In this document: one piece after another, positions 7,575 through 14,235 of the stretch
How positions within the stretch are numbered: the stretch's first letter is position 1
Layout of the letters: the number at the start of each line of letters is the position of its first letter
Assembly: GCA_958354085.1 (NCBI GenBank)
Contig: CATWUX010000009.1
Location: 1-31,336, forward strand
Origin: an uncultured Oscillospiraceae bacterium
Lineage (GTDB): Bacteria; Bacillota; Clostridia; Oscillospirales; Acutalibacteraceae
Length of the DNA: 31,336 nt
Direction: 5' to 3'
Translations under genes and position numbers: made by a program
The notes under the pieces: model-generated
Seen by the model: only the letters and a program-made list of their open reading frames with translations
Told to the model about the DNA's origin: nothing
Database searches by the model: none

Positions 7575-7603
7575 TTGACAAGCGACTATATATTGGGTAT
7601 ACT
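7575..7603 (+). promoter_or_regulatory. Near-consensus SigA promoter of nrdD
   Basis: A perfect -35 TTGACA (7575-7580), a 17-bp spacer and -10 TATACT (7598-7603) should start transcription near 7610, giving a leader of about 50 bases before nrdD. A palindrome resembling an NrdR box fills the spacer. Confidence 0.85.
7583..7598. promoter_or_regulatory. Candidate NrdR box 1
   Basis: CGACTATATATTGGGT matches the AT-rich dyad pattern of NrdR boxes (roughly ACACwATATATwGTGT) at 13 of 16 positions against my recollection of the consensus. It lies between the -35 and -10 boxes, where binding would block RNA polymerase. Confidence 0.6.
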
Positions 7604-7623
7604 TATCCATGCCGGTTTCAACC

Positions 7624-7639
7624 GTACAATATGTTGTAG
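7624..7639. promoter_or_regulatory. Candidate NrdR box 2
   Basis: GTACAATATGTTGTAG is a dyad (ACAA-TATG-TTGT core). Its centre is 41 bp from the centre of box 1, about four helical turns, so both boxes would face the same side of the DNA as in known tandem NrdR sites. It lies downstream of the transcription start and just upstream of the ribosome site. Confidence 0.55.
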
Positions 7640-7658
7640 TGTTTTGGAGGATAGAGAT

Positions 7659-10004
7659 ATGATAACCACGATTGTAAAGCGCGATGGCCGTACCGCTCCG
7701 TTCGATGTGGAAAAGATTGCAAACGCCATTTATAAAGCGGCGCAGGCGATCGGCGGTCACGATTTCCAAACCTCGATTGCTCTGGCTAACGCGGTGGTAA
7801 AGGAGCTGGAGACCAAGACCGACGCACCGACGGTGGAACAGGTACAGGATACCGTGGAGCGTGTGCTGATTGAAAACGGCCATGCCCGTACGGCAAAGGA
7901 ATACATATTGTATCGCGCGGAGCGTTCCCGCATCCGTGAAATGAATACCCGGCTGATGAAAACCTTCGAGGATCTGACGTTTAAAGACGCAAAGGATTTT
8001 GATCTGAAACGTGAAAACGCCAACATCGACGGCGACTGTCCGATGGGGACGATGTTGAAATACGGTTCGGAAAGCGCTAAGCAGTTCTATGAAATGTTCG
8101 TGCTCAACCCGGCGTATTCCGAAGCGCACCGCAACGGCGATATCCATATCCACGATATGGATTTTCTGACGCTGACCACGACTTGCTGCCAGATCGACCT
8201 TGACCGGCTGTTCCGCAACGGCTTTTCCACCGGTCACGGCTTCCTGCGCGAGCCGAACGATATCGCGAGCTATTCCGCACTGGCGTGCATTGCCATCCAG
8301 TCCAACCAGAATGACCAGCATGGCGGCCAGAGCATCCCGAATTTTGATTATGCGATGGCGAAGGGCGTGGCCAAGACCTATCGGCGGCTGTATCGCCAGA
8401 ATCTGGCCAAGGCGCTGGAACTGCTGGCGGACGCGCAGGACGCCGACGCGGTCGCGTGCGGCGTGCTGGAGCAGGTGGAAAAGGAGACGGGCTTGCAGCC
8501 GGTGCTGGCGGACGACAACGGCTACCGCGAGAAGGAGATGGCGCTCCTGACCGCGATGACGGATGAGAAAACCGCCGGAAAAATCCAGCGTTTTGCGCTG
8601 CAGCGCGCACAGACCGAAACCGACCGCGCCACCTATCAGGCGATGGAGGCGTTTGTCCATAATTTGAATACGATGCATTCCCGCGCCGGTGCGCAGATTC
8701 CGTTCAGCTCCATCAATTACGGCATGGACACCACGCCGGAGGGGCGGATGGTCATTAAGAATGTGCTGTTGGCGACCGAAGCCGGATTGGGCAACGGCGA
8801 AACGCCGATTTTCCCCATCCATATTTTCAAGGTCAAGGACGGCATCAACTACAACGCCGGTGAGCCGAACTACGACCTGTTCAAGCTGGCCTGTCGTGTC
8901 AGCGCCAAGCGCCTGTTCCCGAATTTTTCGTTTATCGACGCACCGTTTAACCTGAAGTACTACAAACCGGGCAACCCCAACACCGAGTGTGCGTATATGG
9001 GCTGCCGCACCCGCGTGATGGCGAACAGCTACGATCCCACCCGCGAAGAGGTGTTCGGACGCGGCAACCTGTCCTTTACCTCGGTGAACCTGCCGCGCAT
9101 CGCAATCCGCAGCCACGGCAATGTGGATTTCTTCTTTGAAGAGCTGGATCGCAAGATCGATCTGATCATCGGCCAGCTGCTGGAGCGCTTTGAGATTCAG
9201 TGCAAGAAAAAGGTGCGCAACTATCCTTTCCTGATGGGACAGGGCATTTGGATCGACTCGGACAAGCTGAGCGCCGATGACGAGGTGCGCGAGGTGCTCA
9301 AGCACGGTACGCTGACGCTGGGCTTTATCGGCTTGGCGGAGTGCCTGAAATCGCTGTTGGGTGTGCATCACGGTGAAAGCCGCGAGGCGCAGAATCTCGG
9401 TTTGGAAATCGTCGGCTATATGCGTAAGCGGATGGATGAGGCGTCCAAAAAGTATGGTCTTAACTTCTCGCTGATTGCCACGCCCGCCGAAGGGCTGTCC
9501 GGCCGTTTTGTGCGTATCGACAAGGAAAAATACGGCGTGATTCCCGGCGTGACCGACCGCGATTATTATACCAACTCGTTCCATGTACCGGTGTATTATG
9601 ATATCAGCGCGTTTGATAAGATCGCGCTGGAGGCGCCGTATCACGAGCTGACAAACGGCGGCCACATCTCGTACATCGAGCTGGACGGCGATCCGACCGA
9701 GAATCTGGAAGCGTTTGAGGCGGTGGTGCACGCCATGAAAGAGGCGGGCATCGGCTATGGTTCCATCAACCATCCGGTCGATCGCGATCCGGTGTGCGGG
9801 TATACCGGTATCATCGGGGATACCTGCCCGAAATGCGGACGCAGCGAGGACGACGGGCAGCCGAAATTTGAACGCATCCGCCGCATCACCGGCTATCTGG
9901 TGGGGACGCTGGACAGCTTCAACAACGCCAAGCTGGCCGAGGTGCATGACCGTGTGAAGCATTCTCTGGGCACAGGCAAGGGCGATATGGAGCGCATTGG
10001 TTAA
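7659..10004 (+). CDS. nrdD: Anaerobic ribonucleoside-triphosphate reductase (class III)
   Basis: A 781-residue glycyl-radical enzyme that reduces ribonucleoside triphosphates to deoxyribonucleotides without oxygen. An ATP-cone regulatory domain spans about residues 2-90 (VKRDGRTAPFDVEKI). The catalytic barrel includes DIHIHDMDF (about 161-169) and the neighbouring Cys pair in TTTCCQID (176-177). The radical Gly is predicted at 745 in RRITGYLVG, with Thr where E. coli-type enzymes have Cys. The Zn site just before it shows only three Cys (713, 723, 726), with Asp where the first Cys of a four-Cys site would be. The start is the ATG at 7659, preceded by TTTTGGAGG; the frame is open further upstream, but that part overlaps the promoter. 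nrdG follows after an intrinsic hairpin. Confidence 0.96.
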   Translation: MITTIVKRDGRTAPFDVEKIANAIYKAAQAIGGHDFQTSIALANAVVKELETKTDAPTVEQVQDTVERVLIENGHARTAKEYILYRAERSRIREMNTRLMKTFEDLTFKDAKDFDLKRENANIDGDCPMGTMLKYGSESAKQFYEMFVLNPAYSEAHRNGDIHIHDMDFLTLTTTCCQIDLDRLFRNGFSTGHGFLREPNDIASYSALACIAIQSNQNDQHGGQSIPNFDYAMAKGVAKTYRRLYRQNLAKALELLADAQDADAVACGVLEQVEKETGLQPVLADDNGYREKEMALLTAMTDEKTAGKIQRFALQRAQTETDRATYQAMEAFVHNLNTMHSRAGAQIPFSSINYGMDTTPEGRMVIKNVLLATEAGLGNGETPIFPIHIFKVKDGINYNAGEPNYDLFKLACRVSAKRLFPNFSFIDAPFNLKYYKPGNPNTECAYMGCRTRVMANSYDPTREEVFGRGNLSFTSVNLPRIAIRSHGNVDFFFEELDRKIDLIIGQLLERFEIQCKKKVRNYPFLMGQGIWIDSDKLSADDEVREVLKHGTLTLGFIGLAECLKSLLGVHHGESREAQNLGLEIVGYMRKRMDEASKKYGLNFSLIATPAEGLSGRFVRIDKEKYGVIPGVTDRDYYTNSFHVPVYYDISAFDKIALEAPYHELTNGGHISYIELDGDPTENLEAFEAVVHAMKEAGIGYGSINHPVDRDPVCGYTGIIGDTCPKCGRSEDDGQPKFERIRRITGYLVGTLDSFNNAKLAEVHDRVKHSLGTGKGDMERIG

Positions 10005-10027
10005 GCGCCGCCGACAAAGAACAGACA

Positions 10028-10069
10028 GCCCGGCTGTTTTCCGTATCTGCGGAAAGCAGTCGGGCTTTT
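10028..10069 (+). terminator. Intrinsic hairpin between nrdD and nrdG (partial terminator / attenuator)
   Basis: Arms at 10028-10043 and 10050-10065 pair along 16 bases, with two G-T wobbles, around a 6-base loop and are followed by TTTT. It lies 24 bp after nrdD and directly before the nrdG ribosome site. No obvious promoter separates the genes, so nrdG must be read through it. Confidence 0.8.
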
Positions 10070-10091
10070 CATGAAAAAAGGAGGAATCGGT

Positions 10092-10598
10092 ATGCCGGAT
10101 GTACGGCTGGCCGGTGTGATACGGGAATCTATTGTGGACGGCCCGGGCATACGGTTTGTGGTGTTCGCACAGGGGTGCCCGCATCACTGCCCGGGGTGCC
10201 ATAATCCCGCAACGCACGATCCGTTTGGTGGGTATATCGCCGATACGGAGCGGCTGTTTGCGGAATTTCAGAAAAATCCGCTGCTGGCGGGCATTACGCT
10301 GTCCGGCGGCGATCCGTTTTGCCAGCCGTATCCGCTGGCGGATCTTGCGCGGCAGGTGCATGGAGTGGGCAAAAACGTGATAGCGTACACCGGCTATACG
10401 ATTGAATACCTGCTGGCGCATTTGGAAGAGAATCCGGGATGGCGAGAGTTGCTGGAGCAGGTGGATGTCCTGATTGACGGCCCGTTTATACAGGCGCAGA
10501 AGTCGCTGATGCTGCATTTCCGCGGCTCTGCCAATCAGCGGACGATCGATCCCGCCGCTTCGCTGAAAGCCGGCCGGGCGGTGGAGATCACACTGTAA
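10092..10598 (+). CDS. nrdG: Anaerobic ribonucleoside-triphosphate reductase activating protein
   Basis: A 168-residue radical-SAM activase that installs the glycyl radical on NrdD. The 4Fe-4S motif C-x3-C-x2-C is CPHHCPGC (about residues 29-36), set in VVFAQGCPHHCPGCHNPATHD; GGDPF is the SAM amino-group loop. Length is normal for NrdG. The frame begins at 10071, but that ATG sits in the hairpin's T-run and would put the AAAAAGGAGG ribosome site inside the gene; the ATG at 10092 is 8 bases after that site. It depends on nrdD transcription or on read-through of the hairpin. Confidence 0.95.
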   Translation: MPDVRLAGVIRESIVDGPGIRFVVFAQGCPHHCPGCHNPATHDPFGGYIADTERLFAEFQKNPLLAGITLSGGDPFCQPYPLADLARQVHGVGKNVIAYTGYTIEYLLAHLEENPGWRELLEQVDVLIDGPFIQAQKSLMLHFRGSANQRTIDPAASLKAGRAVEITL

Positions 10599-10601
10599 AT
10601 C

Positions 10602-10647
10602 TTATACTAGAATCTGATTAAATGCTTTCAATCAGATTTTAGTATAA
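10602..10647. repeat. Near-perfect inverted repeat after nrdG
   Basis: TTATACTAGAATCTGATT (10602-10619) and its complement at 10630-10647 match at 17 of 18 positions around a 10-base loop. It is AT-rich and, on either strand, not followed by a T-run, unlike a normal terminator. It may end nrdG mRNA, or be an intergenic repeat element. Confidence 0.7.
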
Positions 10648-10649
10648 AA

Positions 10650-10685
10650 CCGTGGGGACGCAAACTTTAGTTTGCGTCTCCACGG
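10650..10685 (-). terminator. Intrinsic terminator of the feo operon
   Basis: 17-base arms at 10650-10666 and 10669-10685 pair at 16 positions with a 2-base loop. On the minus strand the stem is followed by TTTTATA, as expected for the end of the feo transcript, 20 bp after the Cys-rich gene's stop. Confidence 0.75.
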
Positions 10686-10705
10686 TCAATATCCGCTTTT
10701 TAGCA

Positions 10706-10882
10706 TTATGGCTTCGGATGGCAGGAATCGTTCATCGGACAGCCGGCACAGCCGCAGCCACAGGAGGATTTTCCCTTGCGCTTGTTTTTGATGCGGCATA
10801 TGACAATGCCTGCCGCAAAGGCTATCAATGCTGCACTGATCAGAATCGTTGCAAGATTTTCCAAAAACCATGTCCACATCAT
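10706..10882 (-). CDS. FeoB-associated Cys-rich membrane protein
   Basis: A 58-residue protein with one transmembrane helix (about residues 8-29) followed by a basic KNKRKGK stretch and a Cys-rich tail (CGCGCAGC, then a later Cys). This is the layout of the small FeoB-associated Cys-rich family often found directly behind clostridial feoB; its role in iron transport is not established and metal handling is inferred from the Cys cluster. Its ATG overlaps the feoB TGA in an ATGA junction, with GGGAGG just upstream, so translation is coupled. A second in-frame ATG follows immediately (10879), giving a product one residue shorter. Confidence 0.85.
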   Translation of the reverse strand: MMWTWFLENLATILISAALIAFAAGIVICRIKNKRKGKSSCGCGCAGCPMNDSCHPKP

Positions 10883-13344
10883 GTATTCCTCCCAACAGCT
10901 GCGCCGGGCAGCGGCGCTTTTTCCGAACGTTTGCCGGCCGGACGGAGCAGCAGAAACAGAAAAAGAGCAACGATCGCAAAAGCGGCGAGAGAACCGGGAA
11001 AGTTGCCGCTGCCGGTGAACAGCATGCCCAACTGGTAGACTACCAGCGCGATGGCATAAGCAAAGGCACATTGATAACCGATGGCAAAAAGTGTCCATTT
11101 GGCGCTGTTCATCTCCCGTTTGATCGCCCCGATTGCCGCAAAACAAGGTGCGCACAGCAGGTTAAAGATCAAGAAAGAGTAAGCGGCGAGCGGTGTGAAT
11201 ACCTCGCGCATGTTGACCCAAATCTGCCAGCCGTTTTCCGCGACCTCTTCAAAGCCGCCGAACAGCACCCCGAAGGTACCGACCACGTTTTCTTTCGCGA
11301 TCAGCCCCGTAATAGTCGCTACCGCGCCCTGCCAGTGTCCCCAGCCCAGCGGCGCAAAGATGACGCAAATGACCGATCCGACAGCCGCCAGAAGGCTTTG
11401 GGATTCTTCCACCATGCCGAAACCGCCGTCCGTCCAGCCAAAGCTGGAGGCAAACCAGACGAGAATAGTAGCCAGTAGAATAATGGTGCCGGCTTTTTTG
11501 ATAAACGACCAGCCGCGTTCCCACATAGAGTGAAGCAGATTGCGAACAGTCGGCCAGTGATAAGCCGGCAGTTCCATGACGAACGGAGCCGGATCGCCGG
11601 AGAACGCGCGGGTCTTCTTCAGCAAGATACCGGATAAGACGATGGCAGCGATGCCGATAAAATAGGCGCTGGGCGCGACCCACCAGGCACCGCCGAACAG
11701 CGCGCCGGCAATAAGGGCAATGATCGGGAGCTTGGCGCCGCAGGGGATAAAGGTTGTGGTCATGATGGTCATGCGGCGATCCCGTTCGTTTTCAATCGTC
11801 CGTGACGCCATGATGCCTGGGACACCGCAGCCCGTACCGATGAGCATAGGAATAAAGGATTTGCCGGAAAGGCCGAATTTTCGGAAAATGCGGTCCATTA
11901 CAAAGGCGATACGCGCCATGTAACCGCAGGATTCCAGGAACGCCAGAAGCAAAAACAGAACCAGCATCTGCGGCACAAAACCGAGAACAGCGCCTACCCC
12001 GGCGACGATGCCGTCCAGCAGCAGTCCTTGCAGCCAATCGGCGCAGCCGATGCTTTCCAGCCAGTTGCCCAACAGCACCGGAATACCGGGAATCCAGATG
12101 CCGTAGTCCGTCGGTTCCGGTTCTTCCACAGCAGCGGCTGTCAGATAATCGCTGTAGGCGACGGGAATGGTTTTTTCAACGTTCCCGCTGTCATCATACA
12201 GGATGGCGGTCGTTTCAACAGCCCGTGCTTTTTCAGTGATCAAAACCGGCTTGTTGTCGATGGATTCTTCTTCGTTTATCGCGCCCGCAGCGGCGGCCGC
12301 GGCAAGAAACGCCTCTTTTATTGCGCCGGGTTCGAGATATTCTTCGCAGGCTGTCTCATAAGCGGAGGAACCGATGCCGAGCAGGTGCCAGCCGTCACCG
12401 AATACGCCGTCATTGGCCCAGTCCGTGGCCCAGGTACCGATCGTAGAAACCGAAAGAAAATACACGAGAAACATCACAACCGCGAAAATAGGGAGTGCCG
12501 CCCAGCGGTTGGTGACGACCTTGTCGATTTTATCCGAGACAGAAAGCTGTCCGGCACTTTTCTTTCGATAGCTGTCTTTCAGCAGGGATGCAATGTAAAG
12601 ATATCGTTCGTTGGTGATGATGCTTTCCGCGTCATCGTCCATTTCTTGTTCGGCGGCTTGAATATCCTGTTCGATGTGGTCGAGAATCGCCGGCTCCAGA
12701 TGCAGGCGGATGAGGACGTTTTCATCACGCTCAAAGACCTTGATGGCATACCAGCGCTGCTGTTCTGCCGGCAGATGATGTACGGCGGCCTCTTCGATAT
12801 GCGCCAAAGCGTGTTCCACTACGCCGGAAAAGGTGTGCATAGGCACTGGCCGGGTATTTTGAGCCGCTTCGATAGCCGTGGCAGCGGCTTTCTGGATGCC
12901 GGTACCCTTGAGTGCGGAGATCTCGACGATCTTACAGCCAAGCTCGTGAGAAAGCGTGGAAATGTTGATGCTGTCGCCGTTCTTTTCTACGATGTCCATC
13001 ATGTTGATGGCGACGACGACCGGGATGCCGGTTTCGATGAGCTGGGTGGTCAAATACAGATTTCTTTCCAGATTTGTGCCGTCGACGATGTTCAGAATCG
13101 CGTCCGGCCGTTCCTCGATCAGATAATTTCGAGCGACTACCTCTTCCGGCGTGTACGGCGAAAGCGAATAAATGCCGGGAAGATCGGTGATGATTACGCC
13201 GTCGTGTTTTTTCAATTTGCCTTCTTTTTTCTCGACCGTGACGCCCGGCCAGTTGCCGACAAATTGATTGAAACCGGTAAGCGCGTTGAACAGGGTGGTT
13301 TTGCCGCTGTTCGGATTGCCTGCAAGAGCGATGCGCAGATTCAT
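10879..13344 (-). CDS. feoB: Ferrous iron transporter B
   Basis: An 821-residue inner-membrane Fe2+ transporter with an N-terminal G-protein domain: G1 GNPNSGKT (9-16), G3 DLPG (54-57), G4 NMMD (114-117), G5 SAL (143-145). A helical spacer domain leads to the membrane part from about residue 281. Gate motifs are visible: the Cys of IGTGCGVPGIMASR, FIPCGAKLP, and LLCAPCFAAIGAIKRE. Residues about 308-420 are a charged, mostly soluble segment between the first membrane helix and the DGIVAGVG helix, absent from the E. coli-type core. The frame opens at 13365, but the ATG at 13344 is preferred because GGGAGAG precedes it and MNLRIALAGNPN is the family N-terminus. It lies downstream of two feoA genes and behind an internal GTTAG-N6-CTAAC palindrome. 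Confidence 0.96.
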   Translation of the reverse strand: MNLRIALAGNPNSGKTTLFNALTGFNQFVGNWPGVTVEKKEGKLKKHDGVIITDLPGIYSLSPYTPEEVVARNYLIEERPDAILNIVDGTNLERNLYLTTQLIETGIPVVVAINMMDIVEKNGDSINISTLSHELGCKIVEISALKGTGIQKAAATAIEAAQNTRPVPMHTFSGVVEHALAHIEEAAVHHLPAEQQRWYAIKVFERDENVLIRLHLEPAILDHIEQDIQAAEQEMDDDAESIITNERYLYIASLLKDSYRKKSAGQLSVSDKIDKVVTNRWAALPIFAVVMFLVYFLSVSTIGTWATDWANDGVFGDGWHLLGIGSSAYETACEEYLEPGAIKEAFLAAAAAAGAINEEESIDNKPVLITEKARAVETTAILYDDSGNVEKTIPVAYSDYLTAAAVEEPEPTDYGIWIPGIPVLLGNWLESIGCADWLQGLLLDGIVAGVGAVLGFVPQMLVLFLLLAFLESCGYMARIAFVMDRIFRKFGLSGKSFIPMLIGTGCGVPGIMASRTIENERDRRMTIMTTTFIPCGAKLPIIALIAGALFGGAWWVAPSAYFIGIAAIVLSGILLKKTRAFSGDPAPFVMELPAYHWPTVRNLLHSMWERGWSFIKKAGTIILLATILVWFASSFGWTDGGFGMVEESQSLLAAVGSVICVIFAPLGWGHWQGAVATITGLIAKENVVGTFGVLFGGFEEVAENGWQIWVNMREVFTPLAAYSFLIFNLLCAPCFAAIGAIKREMNSAKWTLFAIGYQCAFAYAIALVVYQLGMLFTGSGNFPGSLAAFAIVALFLFLLLRPAGKRSEKAPLPGAAVGRNT

Positions 13345-13367
13345 GATTTCTCTCCCTCTCTTCATAG

Positions 13368-13383
13368 GTTAGCTTAAACTAAC
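13368..13383. promoter_or_regulatory. GTTAG-N6-CTAAC palindrome, copy 1 (in front of feoB)
   Basis: GTTAGCTTAAACTAAC, one of four 16-bp sites of identical layout in the feo locus. It lies between the second feoA and feoB, 24 bp before the feoB start. On the minus strand it falls in the gap of a weak TTGAGT-17-TAACCT promoter-like pair, so it might control an internal feoB transcript. Confidence 0.7.
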
Positions 13384-13420
13384 TTAAGACTCAAAAAATA
13401 AGGGCTGCCCCCGGAACCGG

Positions 13421-13642
13421 TTATTCTACTTCGATTCTGTCCGCATCCGCTTTCCGGATCGACAGCTCATACCCGCGAACGGTGACTTCTACCGGATCGC
13501 CGAGCGGCGCAACCTTACGGATATGTACGTCCACGCCTTTGGTAATGCCCATGTCCATGATGCGGCGTTTGACCGCCCCTTCACCGTGGATTTTCACGAT
13601 GCGAGCCGTGTCCCCGATCTTTGCCTGCCGAAGTGTTTTCAT
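13421..13642 (-). CDS. feoA: FeoA-domain protein (second copy)
   Basis: A 73-residue SH3-like FeoA protein: LRQAKIGDTARIVKI at the N-terminus, RRIMDMGITKGVDVHIRKVAPLGDPVEV in the middle and an ELSIRKADADRI end. FeoA works in the cytosol as a partner of FeoB and is needed for normal Fe2+ uptake. It begins 33 bp after the first feoA, with AAGGAAAGAAGGG-like purines upstream, and lies 76 bp before feoB. This copy is closer to classical FeoA than the first one. Confidence 0.92.
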   Translation of the reverse strand: MKTLRQAKIGDTARIVKIHGEGAVKRRIMDMGITKGVDVHIRKVAPLGDPVEVTVRGYELSIRKADADRIEVE

Positions 13643-13675
13643 GTTTTCCCTTCTTTCCTTACCTGTGAAAATACA

Positions 13676-13885
13676 TCAAATCATAATCTTCTGTGCCATT
13701 TCCTTGCTGATGGCAACGCGCGTTTCCTTGACGTTTACGATGATATTGCCGCCTGTTGTGGTGATGACTGTGACATAACCGCCCGCAACAAGCCCAAGAG
13801 TTTCCAGATGCTGCTTGACAGCCGGTTTACCGCCAATCTTTTTGATCTGGTTTTCCACGCCGATATCGGCAAGCGTTAAAGGCAT
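13676..13885 (-). CDS. feoA: FeoA-domain protein (first copy)
   Basis: A 69-residue FeoA-fold protein (PLTLADIGVENQIKKIGG, HLETLGLVAGGYVTVI, NIIVNVKETRVAISKEMAQKI). It differs clearly from the second copy and is the promoter-proximal gene of the feo operon. Paired, unlike FeoA proteins are common in clostridial feo operons; how the two share work is not known. A GAAAGGA site lies about 14 bases upstream, with GTAGG closer. The leader upstream carries two GTTAG-N6-CTAAC sites. Confidence 0.92.
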   Translation of the reverse strand: MPLTLADIGVENQIKKIGGKPAVKQHLETLGLVAGGYVTVITTTGGNIIVNVKETRVAISKEMAQKIMI

Positions 13886-13913
13886 CCTACGTCGTCCTTT
13901 CCTACAGCCAGAG

Positions 13914-13929
13914 GTTAGCTCCCACTAAC
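13914..13929. promoter_or_regulatory. GTTAG-N6-CTAAC palindrome, copy 2
   Basis: GTTAGCTCCCACTAAC lies in the feo leader 28 bp before the first feoA start, downstream of the promoter. Its start is 36 bp from that of copy 3. Confidence 0.7.
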
Positions 13930-13949
13930 TCCTGGCTCAAAATTTAAGG

Positions 13950-13965
13950 GTTAGCTACACCTAAC
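13950..13965. promoter_or_regulatory. GTTAG-N6-CTAAC palindrome, copy 3 (over the transcription start)
   Basis: GTTAGCTACACCTAAC, extended by GGG on one side and CCC on the other and further by TTTAA/TTAAA, begins about 9 bp downstream of the -10 box on the minus strand. It covers the expected transcription start, a classic repressor position. Confidence 0.75.
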
Positions 13966-13974
13966 CCTTAAATT

Positions 13975-14003
13975 AGAATACGCGGATTTTTTGCTGTTGT
14001 CAA
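13975..14003 (-). promoter_or_regulatory. SigA promoter of the feo operon
   Basis: Minus strand: perfect -35 TTGACA (13998-14003), 17-bp spacer, -10 TATTCT (13975-13980). Transcription should begin near 13968, next to palindrome copy 3. The 300-bp stretch between feoA and the gpmI terminator holds this promoter and three palindromes but no gene. Confidence 0.85.
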
Positions 14004-14059
14004 GGCTTTTGATAAAAAATCGTAGGGGTTTGCGGCAATTTCAGCGTTATACAGCAACT

Positions 14060-14075
14060 GTTAGCGATGACTAAC
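14060..14075. promoter_or_regulatory. GTTAG-N6-CTAAC palindrome, copy 4 (upstream)
   Basis: GTTAGCGATGACTAAC lies about 57 bp upstream of the feo -35 box, next to a TATAAT hexamer on the plus strand (14077-14082) that lacks a good -35 partner. It could be a distal cooperative site or serve a divergent transcript. Confidence 0.65.
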
Positions 14076-14183
14076 TTATAATTTTGTTGATTTTCATTTG
14101 TTGTCCGCAATCAGAATGCGCGCGGTTTTTCACCCAAATCATTTTAGTATTAAGGCTGCAGAGGAAAAGCAAACGATGAAAAA

Positions 14184-14220
14184 GGCTTCCGGCTGTAGGA
14201 TGAAGCTACAGCCGGAAGCC
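14184..14220. terminator. Bidirectional intrinsic terminator after gpmI
   Basis: Perfect 15-base arms (14184-14198 and 14206-14220) with a 7-base loop. On the minus strand the stem runs into TTTTTCATC, ending the glycolytic transcript 16 bp after the gpmI stop; on the plus strand it is followed by TTTTTGTT. Confidence 0.9.
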
Positions 14221-14235
14221 TTTTTGTTCTGTATT

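Noticed and set aside
7308..10517. A 1069-codon open frame on the minus strand, antisense to nrdD and nrdG
   Set aside because: It is fully opposite two clearly recognised genes, has His/Arg/Gln-rich composition typical of reverse-strand frames, no ribosome site and no family signature.
12028..13377. A 449-codon plus-strand open frame
   Set aside because: Antisense shadow of feoB with no coding character of its own.
13345..13420. An attenuator between feoA and feoB (GGG/CCC mini-stem with TTTTTT on the minus strand)
   Set aside because: The stem is only three pairs with a three-base loop, too weak to call.
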